Positions 1 to 8,575 of a stretch of 64,000 bases of DNA are shown piece after piece. Source of the DNA: Actinokineospora pegani (GTDB lineage: Bacteria; Actinomycetota; Actinomycetes; Mycobacteriales; Pseudonocardiaceae); NCBI RefSeq assembly GCF_009745975.1, contig NZ_WHOL01000077.1, positions 49,493 through 113,492 of the forward strand. The letters are read 5' to 3'. The notes beneath the pieces were generated by a model. That model was not told the DNA's origin. It made no database searches and worked only from the letters and a program-made list of their open reading frames with translations. Numbering within the stretch: the stretch's first letter is position 1; every line of letters begins with the position of its first letter. The translations under genes and the position numbers were made by a program.

Positions 1-17
1 GCGCCTGCGTCTCGGGC

Positions 18-1403
18 TCACTGGCTGTGGTGCTCGCGCAGCAGCTCGGCGACCCGGAACGCCAACTCGATCGACTGGGTGGCGTTGAGCCGCGGGTCGC
101 ACGCGGTCTCGTAGCGGCGGCACAGGTGCCCGTCGAGCACCTCGTCGGCGCCACCGAGGCACTCGGTCACGTCGTCGCCGGTCAGCTCGAGGTGGATGCC
201 GCCGGGGACGGTGCCCTCGGCCCGGTGCACGGCGAAGAAGCCGGAGATCTCCCGGGTGATGTCGACCAGGCTGCGGGTCTTGTAGCCGCTGGCCGACTTG
301 AACGTGTTGCCGTGCATGGGGTCGCAGGCCCACACCACCCGGCGGCCGGTGAACTCGACCGCCCGCACCAGCGGGGGCAGCAGCTCGGTCACCTTGTCGG
401 CGCCCATCCTGCTGATGAGCACCAGCCGCCCGGGGACGTGCCCGGGGTCGAGGCGCTCGCACAGGTCGACCAGCTCACCGGGGGTGGTGGACGGCCCGAG
501 CTTCACGCCCAGGGGGTTGCTCAGACCCGACAGGAACTCCACGTGCGCCCCGCCCAGGGAACGGGTCCGGTCGCCGATCCAGAGCATGTGCGCGCTGGTG
601 CCGTACCAGCCGTTGGGCCGGTGCCGGGTCAGCGCCTGCTCGAACCCCGGCAGCAGCGCCTCGTGCGAGGTGTAGAGCTGCGTCTGCCGCAGGCTGGACA
701 ACCCCTCCACGTCGGCCCCGCAGGCGGACATGAACCGCAGCGCCCAGGTGATGTCGCGCGCCGCGCTCTCGTAGTGCTGACCCGCCGGGCTGCGCCGGAC
801 GAACTCCTGGTTCCAGGCGTGCGCCTGGCCCAGGTCGGCGAAACCCTCCTTCGTCAGCGCCCGCAACACGTTCAGCGTCGCGGAGGCGTGGTGGTAGGCG
901 CGCAGCAGCCGGGAGGCGTCCGCGGTCCGCGCCCGCGGGGTCGGCTCCGGGTCGTTGACGATGTCACCGCGGAAGACGGGCAGCTCCACCCCGTCGACCA
1001 GCTCCGTCGGGCTGGACCTGGGCTTGCCGAACTGCCCCGCGATCCGCCCCACCTTCACCACCGGCAGGCCCGACCCGTAGGTGAGCAGGATGGCCAGTTG
1101 CAGGATGACCCGCAGCTTGCTGCGCACCCCGTCCTCGGTGCACGAGGAGAACCGCTCGGCGCAGTCGCCCGCCTGGAGCAGGAACGCCCGGCCCGCGGCC
1201 ACCTCCGCCAGGGAGGCGCCCAGCTCGTCGACCTCGCCGGGCAGCACCAGCGGCGGCAGCAGGGCCAGCTCGTCGAGCACCAGGCCGAGCTGGGCCGGGT
1301 CGGGCCAGGTGGGCTGCTGGGCGATGGGCAGGTCCCGCCACGAGTCCGGCGACCAGTGGTCGGGGGCGTGGTGCGGGGCGGGGCCGGTCTCCTTCAGTCG
1401 CAT
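18..1403 (-). CDS. Class II 3-deoxy-D-arabino-heptulosonate-7-phosphate (DAHP) synthase, full-length form
   Basis: This enzyme condenses phosphoenolpyruvate and erythrose 4-phosphate in the first step of the shikimate pathway. The 461-residue product has class II hallmarks: AGDCAERF with the metal-binding Cys, VGRIAGQFGKPRS, WIGDRTRSLGGAH, CDPMHGNT and a C-terminal ELTGDDVTEC. Its length matches the long, allosterically regulated class II enzymes (M. tuberculosis AroG is about 460 residues), and it keeps the internal insert before the QLYTSHEALL motif. The ATG start overlaps the end of trpA by 10 bp, so it is translationally coupled as the last gene of the operon. In this context it probably boosts chorismate supply for the operon's tryptophan-derived product. 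Shorter open extensions upstream read through trpA and are not the start. Confidence 0.93.
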   Translation of the reverse strand: MRLKETGPAPHHAPDHWSPDSWRDLPIAQQPTWPDPAQLGLVLDELALLPPLVLPGEVDELGASLAEVAAGRAFLLQAGDCAERFSSCTEDGVRSKLRVILQLAILLTYGSGLPVVKVGRIAGQFGKPRSSPTELVDGVELPVFRGDIVNDPEPTPRARTADASRLLRAYHHASATLNVLRALTKEGFADLGQAHAWNQEFVRRSPAGQHYESAARDITWALRFMSACGADVEGLSSLRQTQLYTSHEALLPGFEQALTRHRPNGWYGTSAHMLWIGDRTRSLGGAHVEFLSGLSNPLGVKLGPSTTPGELVDLCERLDPGHVPGRLVLISRMGADKVTELLPPLVRAVEFTGRRVVWACDPMHGNTFKSASGYKTRSLVDITREISGFFAVHRAEGTVPGGIHLELTGDDVTECLGGADEVLDGHLCRRYETACDPRLNATQSIELAFRVAELLREHHSQ

Positions 1404-2181
1404 GCTGTCACCAGTTCCTTCACCAGGGGTGTGGGGTCTTGGCCGCGGTCGACCAGGTCGACCAGGGCGCTGCCCACGACGGCGGCGTCGGCGTGGCCCG
1501 CCAGGTCGCGGATGTGGTCGGGACGGGAGATGCCGAACCCGGCGGCCACCGGGAGGGCGGTGTTCGCGCGCACGGTCGAGAGCACCGACCGCACACCGGC
1601 AGGCAGGTCGGTCCGGGTGCCGGTGATGCCCGTGACGGTCACGCAGTAGACGAACCCGCTCGAGGCCGCGCACGCCGCGGCGACCCGCTCCGGCGAGCTC
1701 GTCGGAGCGACCAGCATCACCAGGTCCACCCCGTGCGCGCGCAGCACCGAGCCGGTGGCCGCCGCCTCCTCCACCGGCAGGTCCGGCGCGATCACCCCGC
1801 TGACCCCGCACTCGGCGGCGTCGCGGGCGAAGCGCTCGACCCCGTAGGCCAGCACCGGGTTCACGTAGGTCATCAGGACCACGGGCGCCGCGCCCTCGTC
1901 GGCGACGTCCCGGGCCACCTCCAGGCAGCCCGCCAGCGTCACGCCCGCGTCGACCGCGCGCTGTGCCGCCCGCTGGATCACCGGTCCGTCGGCGAGCGGG
2001 TCGTTGTGCGGGATGCCCAGCTCCAGCGCGCCCACGCCCGCGTTGACCAGGCGCTTGCCCAGCTCGCGGGTGGTGTCCAGACCGGTGTGCCCGGCCATCA
2101 GGTAGGGCACGACCGACACCCCGTCGCCGCGCAGCCGCGCCCCGGACCGGCCGAGCCGTCCCGTCGTCCCGTTGGTGATCG

Positions 2182-2185
<4 letters not shown>
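1394..2185 (-). CDS. trpA: Tryptophan synthase alpha chain
   Basis: The 263-residue product cleaves indole-3-glycerol phosphate to indole and glyceraldehyde 3-phosphate, passing indole to TrpB. The catalytic Glu lies in [15 protein letters not shown] near residue 54, where the family has ELG(I/V)PFSDPLADG, and the catalytic Asp of PLADG is also present. MLVAPTS and the phosphate-binding AAGFGIS segment near the C terminus are conserved. It overlaps trpB by 4 bp (ATGA) and the DAHP synthase gene by 10 bp. Length is normal for the family. Confidence 0.95.
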
Positions 2186-3356
<1,171 letters not shown>

Positions 3357-3360
<4 letters not shown>

Positions 3361-4154
3361 CGGTCCACCCTTCCCAGGGCGGCCACCAGGGCCGCCGGGT
3401 CGTCGGCGCGCATCAGCGCCTCGCCGATCAGCACCGCGTCGGCGCCCGCGGCGCGCAGCGCGGCCGCCTCGCCCGCCGTGCGCACCCCGCTCTCGGCCAC
3501 CAGCACCCGCTGCGGGGTGATCAGCGGCGCCAGCCGCGCGGTGAGGTCCATGTCGATGGTGAAGGTGCGCAGGTCGCGGTGGTTGACCCCGATGGCCGTC
3601 GCGTCCGCGGCGATCGCCGCCTCGGCCTCCTCGTCGTCGTGCACCTCGACCAGCGCGGTCATGCCCAGCGAGCGCACGAGCGCGATCAGCTCGCCCAGCC
3701 GCGCGCCGCTCAGCGCGGACACCACGAGCAGGACGGCGTCCGCCCCGATCGCCCGCGCCTCGTGCACCTGGTAGTCGTCGACCACGAAGTCCTTGCGCAG
3801 CAGCGGGAGCGCGCAGTGCTCCCGGACCTCGGCCAGGTGCTCCGGCGACCCGCCGAAGCCCTCCTCGTGGGTGAGCACCGACAGCGCCGCCGCCCCGCCG
3901 CGCTGGTAGGCCAGCGCCCGCTCGACCGGCCGGAAGTCGGCCGTCAGCGGCCCCTTGACCGGGCTCTGCCGCTTGACCTCGGCGATCACCGACAGCCCCG
4001 GGGCCCGCAGCGCGGCGACGAAGTCCAGGGCAGGCGGGCGGTCCGCCGCCCGCCGGATGAGTTCGGCCTCGGACACGCCTGCCCGCCGCCGGTCTGTCTG
4101 GGCCGACGCCTGTCGCACGAGCCGGTCCAGCAGTCCAGCCGTCGGCCCGGTCAT
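3357..4154 (-). CDS. trpC: Indole-3-glycerol-phosphate synthase
   Basis: The 265-residue (beta/alpha)8 enzyme converts CdRP to indole-3-glycerol phosphate. Visible motifs are [12 protein letters not shown] with the catalytic Lys, the [10 protein letters not shown] phosphate loop, [12 protein letters not shown] with the second catalytic Lys, [10 protein letters not shown] and VAESGV. The start is the ATG of MTGPTAGLL. It overlaps the trpD stop by 4 bp and the trpB start by 4 bp. Family length is normal, and nothing suggests a TrpC-TrpF fusion. No trpF/priA gene is in the operon, as expected in actinomycetes, where PriA serves both His and Trp synthesis. Confidence 0.94.
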
Positions 4155-5176
4155 GCCACACCCCGCGCCGGTTCCCGGCTCGACACCTGGACCCAGGCGT
4201 CCAGCGTAGACCGCGCCGACCCGTCGACGAGCACGCCGCGGGCCTGCTCCAGCCCCTCGGCCCAGGTCTCGACGCGACCAGCCACCCGCAGCGCGGCGGC
4301 CGCGTTGAGGACGACCACGTCCGCGGCCGGGCCGGGCTCGCCGTCGAGCACGCGGCGGATGATGGCCGCGTTGGTCACCCGGTCGCCGCCGTCGAGCACG
4401 CCCGGGGCGGCCACCGGCAGGGACAGCTCGGCGGGGTCGAACCGGTACGCCCGGGTCTCGCCGCCCACGACCTCGACCACGTCCGCCGGGGCGGAGGTGT
4501 TCAACTCGTCCATGCCGTCGGCGGAGTGGAAGACCATCGCCCGGTGCACGCCCAACCGGGCGAGCGCCTCGGCGAGCGGGGCCACCAGCCGCGCCTCGGC
4601 CACCCCCAGCACCTGGTACCGCGCTCGCGCCGGGTTGACCAGCGGGCCGATCAGGTTGAACACCGTCCGCACCCCGAGCGCCCTGCGCACGGCGGCGGCG
4701 TGGGCCAGCGCCGGGTGGTAGAGCGGCGCGAACAGGAACGTGATCCCGGTCCGGTCCAGGCAGTCCGCGGCGGCCCGCGGCTCCAGGTCGATCCGGACGC
4801 CCAGTTCCTCCAGCACGTCGGCGCTGCCGCAGGACGACGACGCGGCCCGGTTGCCGTGCTTGGCGACCGGAACCCCGCACGCGGCGGCCACGACGGCGGC
4901 GGTGGTGGAGATGTTGAAGGTGCCCGACCCGTCGCCGCCGGTCCCGCAGGTGTCCAGCAGGCCGTCGGGGACGGCCACCGGCACCGCGGCCTCCCGCGCC
5001 GCGCGGGCCAGGCCGACGATCTCGTCCACCGTCTCACCGCGGGCGGTCAGCGCCATGGCGAACCCGGCGACCCGCGCCGGGTCGGTCGTCCCGGACATGA
5101 CCGCGCGCATCGCCGCCGCGGCCCCCTCCTCGTCGAGCGCCCGGCCCCTGGCCAGCACGCGTAGCTGTTCGATCAC
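4151..5176 (-). CDS. trpD: Anthranilate phosphoribosyltransferase
   Basis: The 341-residue product transfers phosphoribose from PRPP to anthranilate. It has the PRPP/metal loop [38 protein letters not shown] and the [10 protein letters not shown] anthranilate tunnel segment. The start is a GTG at 5174-5176 ([11 protein letters not shown]). It overlaps the trpG stop as GTGA, the same arrangement as the other junctions. A longer open frame upstream is a shadow of trpG. Confidence 0.94.
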   Translation of the reverse strand: MIEQLRVLARGRALDEEGAAAAMRAVMSGTTDPARVAGFAMALTARGETVDEIVGLARAAREAAVPVAVPDGLLDTCGTGGDGSGTFNISTTAAVVAAACGVPVAKHGNRAASSSCGSADVLEELGVRIDLEPRAAADCLDRTGITFLFAPLYHPALAHAAAVRRALGVRTVFNLIGPLVNPARARYQVLGVAEARLVAPLAEALARLGVHRAMVFHSADGMDELNTSAPADVVEVVGGETRAYRFDPAELSLPVAAPGVLDGGDRVTNAAIIRRVLDGEPGPAADVVVLNAAAALRVAGRVETWAEGLEQARGVLVDGSARSTLDAWVQVSSREPARGVA

Positions 5177-5799
5177 GAGACGACCTCCAGGAAGTTGGCC
5201 ACCAGGCGCTTGCCGACACCGGTGAGCACCGACTCGGGGTGGAACTGGACACCGAAGGTGGGCTGCTCGCGGTGCCGCAGCGCCATGAGCACGCCGTCGT
5301 CGGTCCACGCCGTGGCCACCAGCTCCTCGGGCATCGACCCGTGGTCCACGACCAGCGAGTGGTACCGGGTGGCGCCGAACGGGTTGGGCAACCCGCTCAG
5401 CGGCCCGCTCCCGTCGTGGGCGACCTCGGAGGTCTTGCCGTGGGTCGGCACGCCGCGCACGATCCGGCCGCCGAACGCCCGTGCGACGCCCTGGTGCCCG
5501 AGGCACACCCCGAGCACCGGCATCCGCCCGGTCAGCTCCCGGATCGCCCGCACCGACACACCCGCGTCGTCGGGGTCGCCGGGGCCGGGGGAGACGACGA
5601 GCAGGTCGTACTCGGCCAGTTCGCCCACCGTGGTCTCGTCGTTGCGCCGGACGGTGACCTCGGCGCCGTGCTCGGCGAGGTAGTGGACCAGGTTGTAGGT
5701 GAAGGAGTCGTAGTTGTCGACCACGACCACCCGCTTGCCGCCGCCCACCGCGGCCGAGGTGTCGGCGGCGGGCGCGGTCGTCGGTGTCCGCGTGCTCAT
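5173..5799 (-). CDS. trpG: Anthranilate synthase component II (glutamine amidotransferase)
   Basis: The 208-residue class I glutamine amidotransferase supplies ammonia to TrpE. The oxyanion segment VSPGPGDP, nucleophile Cys in GVCLGHQ and the His-Glu pair in QFHPESVLT are all present. The N terminus begins VVVVDNYDSFTYNLVHYL, which is diagnostic of TrpG/PabA. Its position next to trpE and the 4-bp overlap with trpE favour TrpG over PabA. A short Ala/Thr-rich N-terminal tail of about 22 residues precedes the domain. Confidence 0.93.
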   Translation of the reverse strand: MSTRTPTTAPAADTSAAVGGGKRVVVVDNYDSFTYNLVHYLAEHGAEVTVRRNDETTVGELAEYDLLVVSPGPGDPDDAGVSVRAIRELTGRMPVLGVCLGHQGVARAFGGRIVRGVPTHGKTSEVAHDGSGPLSGLPNPFGATRYHSLVVDHGSMPEELVATAWTDDGVLMALRHREQPTFGVQFHPESVLTGVGKRLVANFLEVVS

Positions 5800-7262
5800 C
5801 GGGCCTCCTCCGCGGAGCGGACGGCGGTGAACAGGGCGTTGGCCTTGTGCAGGGTCTCCAGGTACTCGGCGGTGGGGTCGGAGTCGGCGACCACGCCCGC
5901 GCCCGCCTGCACGTGGATCAGGCCGTCGGCGACGACCAGGGTGCGCAGGCCGATCGCGAAGTCGACCAGGCCGCCGAAGCCGACGCAGCCCAGCGCGCCG
6001 CCGTAGACGCCGCGCCGGTCGGGCTCCATCTCGGCGATCAGCTCCATCGCCCGGATCTTCGGGGCGCCGCTGAGCGTGCCCGCCGGGAAGGCGGCGCGCA
6101 GCGCGTCCAGCGGGGTGGCGCCGTCGGTCAGCTCACCGGCCACAGTGGACGACAGGTGCATCACGTGGGAGAACCGCTCGACCTCCATCAGCCGCTCGAC
6201 CCGCACCGTGCCGGGCACGCACACCCGGCTGATGTCGTGCCTGCCCAGGTCGACCAGCATCACGTGCTCGGCGCGCTCCTTGCTGTCGGTGAGCAGGTCG
6301 CGCTCCAGCGCCAGGTCGCCCTCGTGGTCGCTGCCGCGGGCCCGGGTGCCCGCCAGCGGGCGGGTCCGCACGGTCCGGCCGTCGGCGCGCACCAGCAACT
6401 CGGGGGAGGCGCCGATGACATGCCTGCCCCCGCCCAGGCTCAGGTGGTAGAGGTACGGCGACGGGTTGACCGCGCGCAGGTGCCGGTACAGCTCGGCGGG
6501 CTCCACCCGCAGCGGCCGGGTGAACCGCTGCGACAGCACGACCTGGAACGCGTCGCCCGCGGCGATGTGCTCCCTGGCCCGCCGCACCCGACCCTCGAAC
6601 TCCGCCTGCGTGGTGTTCGACGCCCACCCGTCGTCCGGCCGGACCCCGCCGGGGTGCCTGCCCGCCGCGGTGAGCACCGTCGACGGCGGCTCGGCCGTCA
6701 GCCGCTCCCGCAGGCCGGACAGCCTGCTCAGCGCCGCCTCGTAGGGTTCGTCCGCGGGCCGGTGCAGGGTCACCAGCAGCACCGAGCGGGTCGCGTGGTC
6801 GAACACGACCAGGTCGTCCGCGGCCAGGAACGCCGCCTCCGGCACCCCCGGCCCCGGACCGGCCGCCCGGGGCAGCCGCTCGAAGTGCCGGGCCGTCTCG
6901 TACCCCAGGTAGCCCACCGCGCCGCCGAAGAACGGCGGCAGGCCCGCGACCGGCGCCACCGACCGCCCGGCCACCTCGGCCAGCGTCGGCAGCGGGTCGC
7001 CCTCGGGCAGGTCGACCGGACGGGGCCGGTACCCCAGGTAGGAGTAGCGGCCCACGTCGCCGCCGACCGGGACGCTCTCCAACAGGAACCCGGTCTCCCC
7101 CGGCCCGCACAGCCGGTCGAACGCCGAGGTGGGGGACAGGCCCTCGACCAGCAGTTCGCGGAAGACGGGCACCCGCTCGTAGTGCTCGGCCAGGTCGGCC
7201 ACCTCGGCCGGGCCCGGCACCGCGGTGTCGGTGGTCGGGGTGGGTCGGTGCACGGTCGTCAT
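5796..7262 (-). CDS. trpE: Anthranilate synthase component I
   Basis: The 488-residue chorismate-utilising enzyme makes anthranilate. C-terminal motifs include AGDAFQVVLSQRF, GASPELLVR, PLAGTRARG, LLTDSKERAEHVMLVDLGR and PAGTLSGAPKIRAMELI. The N-terminal domain keeps FLLESVPVGG, equivalent to the LLES element of the tryptophan-binding feedback site, so feedback control may be retained. The ATG start (MTTVHRPTP) overlaps the P450 stop by 4 bp. Placement directly behind two tailoring genes, in the same transcript, suggests supply of precursor to a specialised product. Confidence 0.94.
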   Translation of the reverse strand: MTTVHRPTPTTDTAVPGPAEVADLAEHYERVPVFRELLVEGLSPTSAFDRLCGPGETGFLLESVPVGGDVGRYSYLGYRPRPVDLPEGDPLPTLAEVAGRSVAPVAGLPPFFGGAVGYLGYETARHFERLPRAAGPGPGVPEAAFLAADDLVVFDHATRSVLLVTLHRPADEPYEAALSRLSGLRERLTAEPPSTVLTAAGRHPGGVRPDDGWASNTTQAEFEGRVRRAREHIAAGDAFQVVLSQRFTRPLRVEPAELYRHLRAVNPSPYLYHLSLGGGRHVIGASPELLVRADGRTVRTRPLAGTRARGSDHEGDLALERDLLTDSKERAEHVMLVDLGRHDISRVCVPGTVRVERLMEVERFSHVMHLSSTVAGELTDGATPLDALRAAFPAGTLSGAPKIRAMELIAEMEPDRRGVYGGALGCVGFGGLVDFAIGLRTLVVADGLIHVQAGAGVVADSDPTAEYLETLHKANALFTAVRSAEEAR

Positions 7263-8575
7263 CGGTCCTCCACCACGCACTCGGTGCGCTCCGGGGCCAT
7301 GAAGATGCCCTGCTGCCGCGCGCCCGGCACCGGCCCGACGGCGCGCATGTCCACCGCGGCCAGGACCATCGCCAGGATGACCCGCATCTCGGCGCGGGCG
7401 TAGCCGCGGCCCACGCACATCCGCGCCCCGCCGCCGAAGGCCCCGAACACGTAGGGGTCGACCGGGGCGCCCATGAACCGCTCCGGCCGGAACACCAGCG
7501 GGTCCTCGTAGTTGCGCGGGTCGCGCTGGATGACGTGCGCGCAGTGCACGACGACGGTGCCCCTCGGCAGCTCGTGCCCGTCGACGACCAGCGGCCGCAC
7601 GACCATCCGCACCCCGTTGAGCGCCGAGACCGGGTGCAGCCGCAGCGCCTCCGAGAGCACCGCGTCGACGTAGTCCAGGTCCTTCGCGGCCTCGCCGGGC
7701 ACCGGCCGGGTGGCGAACCGGTCGCCGATCTCGGCCATCAGCCGGTCCCGCACGCGCTGGTCGGCCAGCACCTCCAGGAACGCCCACGACAGCGCGTTCG
7801 CCGTGGTGGAGAACCCGGTGAAGAGCAGGCTGAACACCTCGTCGCGCACGACCTCGTCGGTCAGCGCCTCGTCGCCCGCCTCGGCGTGCCGCCGCAGTGC
7901 GGCGCTGACGTCGTCGACGCCCGCCGCGTCGCACCGCTGCCGGTGGCCCGCGAGGTGCTGGTCGAGGTGGGCGCGCAGCTCCTGGTCGGCGGCGACGACC
8001 TCGTCCCGGCTGTACCGCGCGTTCTCCATCCGCGGCAGCATCGCGGCGAGCTCGGCCTTGACCCCGGCGGGCATCCCGCCGCACACCACCTCGACGATGA
8101 TGTCGGAGGTCAGCGCCTGCAGAGCGGTGAACAGGTCGAACCGCTCCCCGCGCGGCCACCTCGCCACGTGCTCGTCCACCGCGGTGGTGATGATCGCGGC
8201 GTAGTCGCGGCCGCCGCTGAACGCCGGGTGCAGCTGGCTGCGGCGGCGGCGGTGCAGGGTGCCGTCGATGTAGCCGACGGACTCCTCCGGCGTGCCGAAG
8301 AAGAGCTGGTTCGCGAGCGCGCCCGAGGTGCCCGCGTCCGGGGCGTACATCGCGCGCAGCTGGTCGGGGCGGGTCAGGAACACCCAGGCCCCGTTGTGCT
8401 CGACGTCGACGAGGTCCTCGTTGCCCAAGCCGCCCAGCCGGAGGGTGAACAGCTCGCCGTACTCGCGGGTCATCCGCTCGACGCGGCCGAACGGGTCCGC
8501 CTCGAACCTGGCGAGCTGCTCGTCGACGGGCTCGTCCGGGCCGGGCGGCAGGCCCTTGCGGGTCGCGGTGGTCAT
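7259..8575 (-). CDS. Cytochrome P450
   Basis: The 438-residue heme monooxygenase has the K-helix EALRLHP (ExxR) and the heme loop FGGGARMCVG with ligand Cys387. Its I-helix reads TGFSTTANALSW, keeping the Thr-Thr pair but having Ser where an Asp/Glu is common. It probably hydroxylates or couples an intermediate derived from tryptophan or kynurenine; the substrate cannot be read from the sequence. It overlaps trpE by 4 bp and the fusion gene upstream by 4 bp (ATGA), so expression is locked to both. No ferredoxin or reductase gene is adjacent. Confidence 0.92.
   Translation of the reverse strand: MTTATRKGLPPGPDEPVDEQLARFEADPFGRVERMTREYGELFTLRLGGLGNEDLVDVEHNGAWVFLTRPDQLRAMYAPDAGTSGALANQLFFGTPEESVGYIDGTLHRRRRSQLHPAFSGGRDYAAIITTAVDEHVARWPRGERFDLFTALQALTSDIIVEVVCGGMPAGVKAELAAMLPRMENARYSRDEVVAADQELRAHLDQHLAGHRQRCDAAGVDDVSAALRRHAEAGDEALTDEVVRDEVFSLLFTGFSTTANALSWAFLEVLADQRVRDRLMAEIGDRFATRPVPGEAAKDLDYVDAVLSEALRLHPVSALNGVRMVVRPLVVDGHELPRGTVVVHCAHVIQRDPRNYEDPLVFRPERFMGAPVDPYVFGAFGGGARMCVGRGYARAEMRVILAMVLAAVDMRAVGPVPGARQQGIFMAPERTECVVEDR

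Noticed and set aside
5796-7262. Interpretation of trpE as a feedback-resistant enzyme because of its cluster location
   Set aside because: The LLES element of the feedback site is present (FLLESVPVGG), so resistance cannot be inferred from the sequence.
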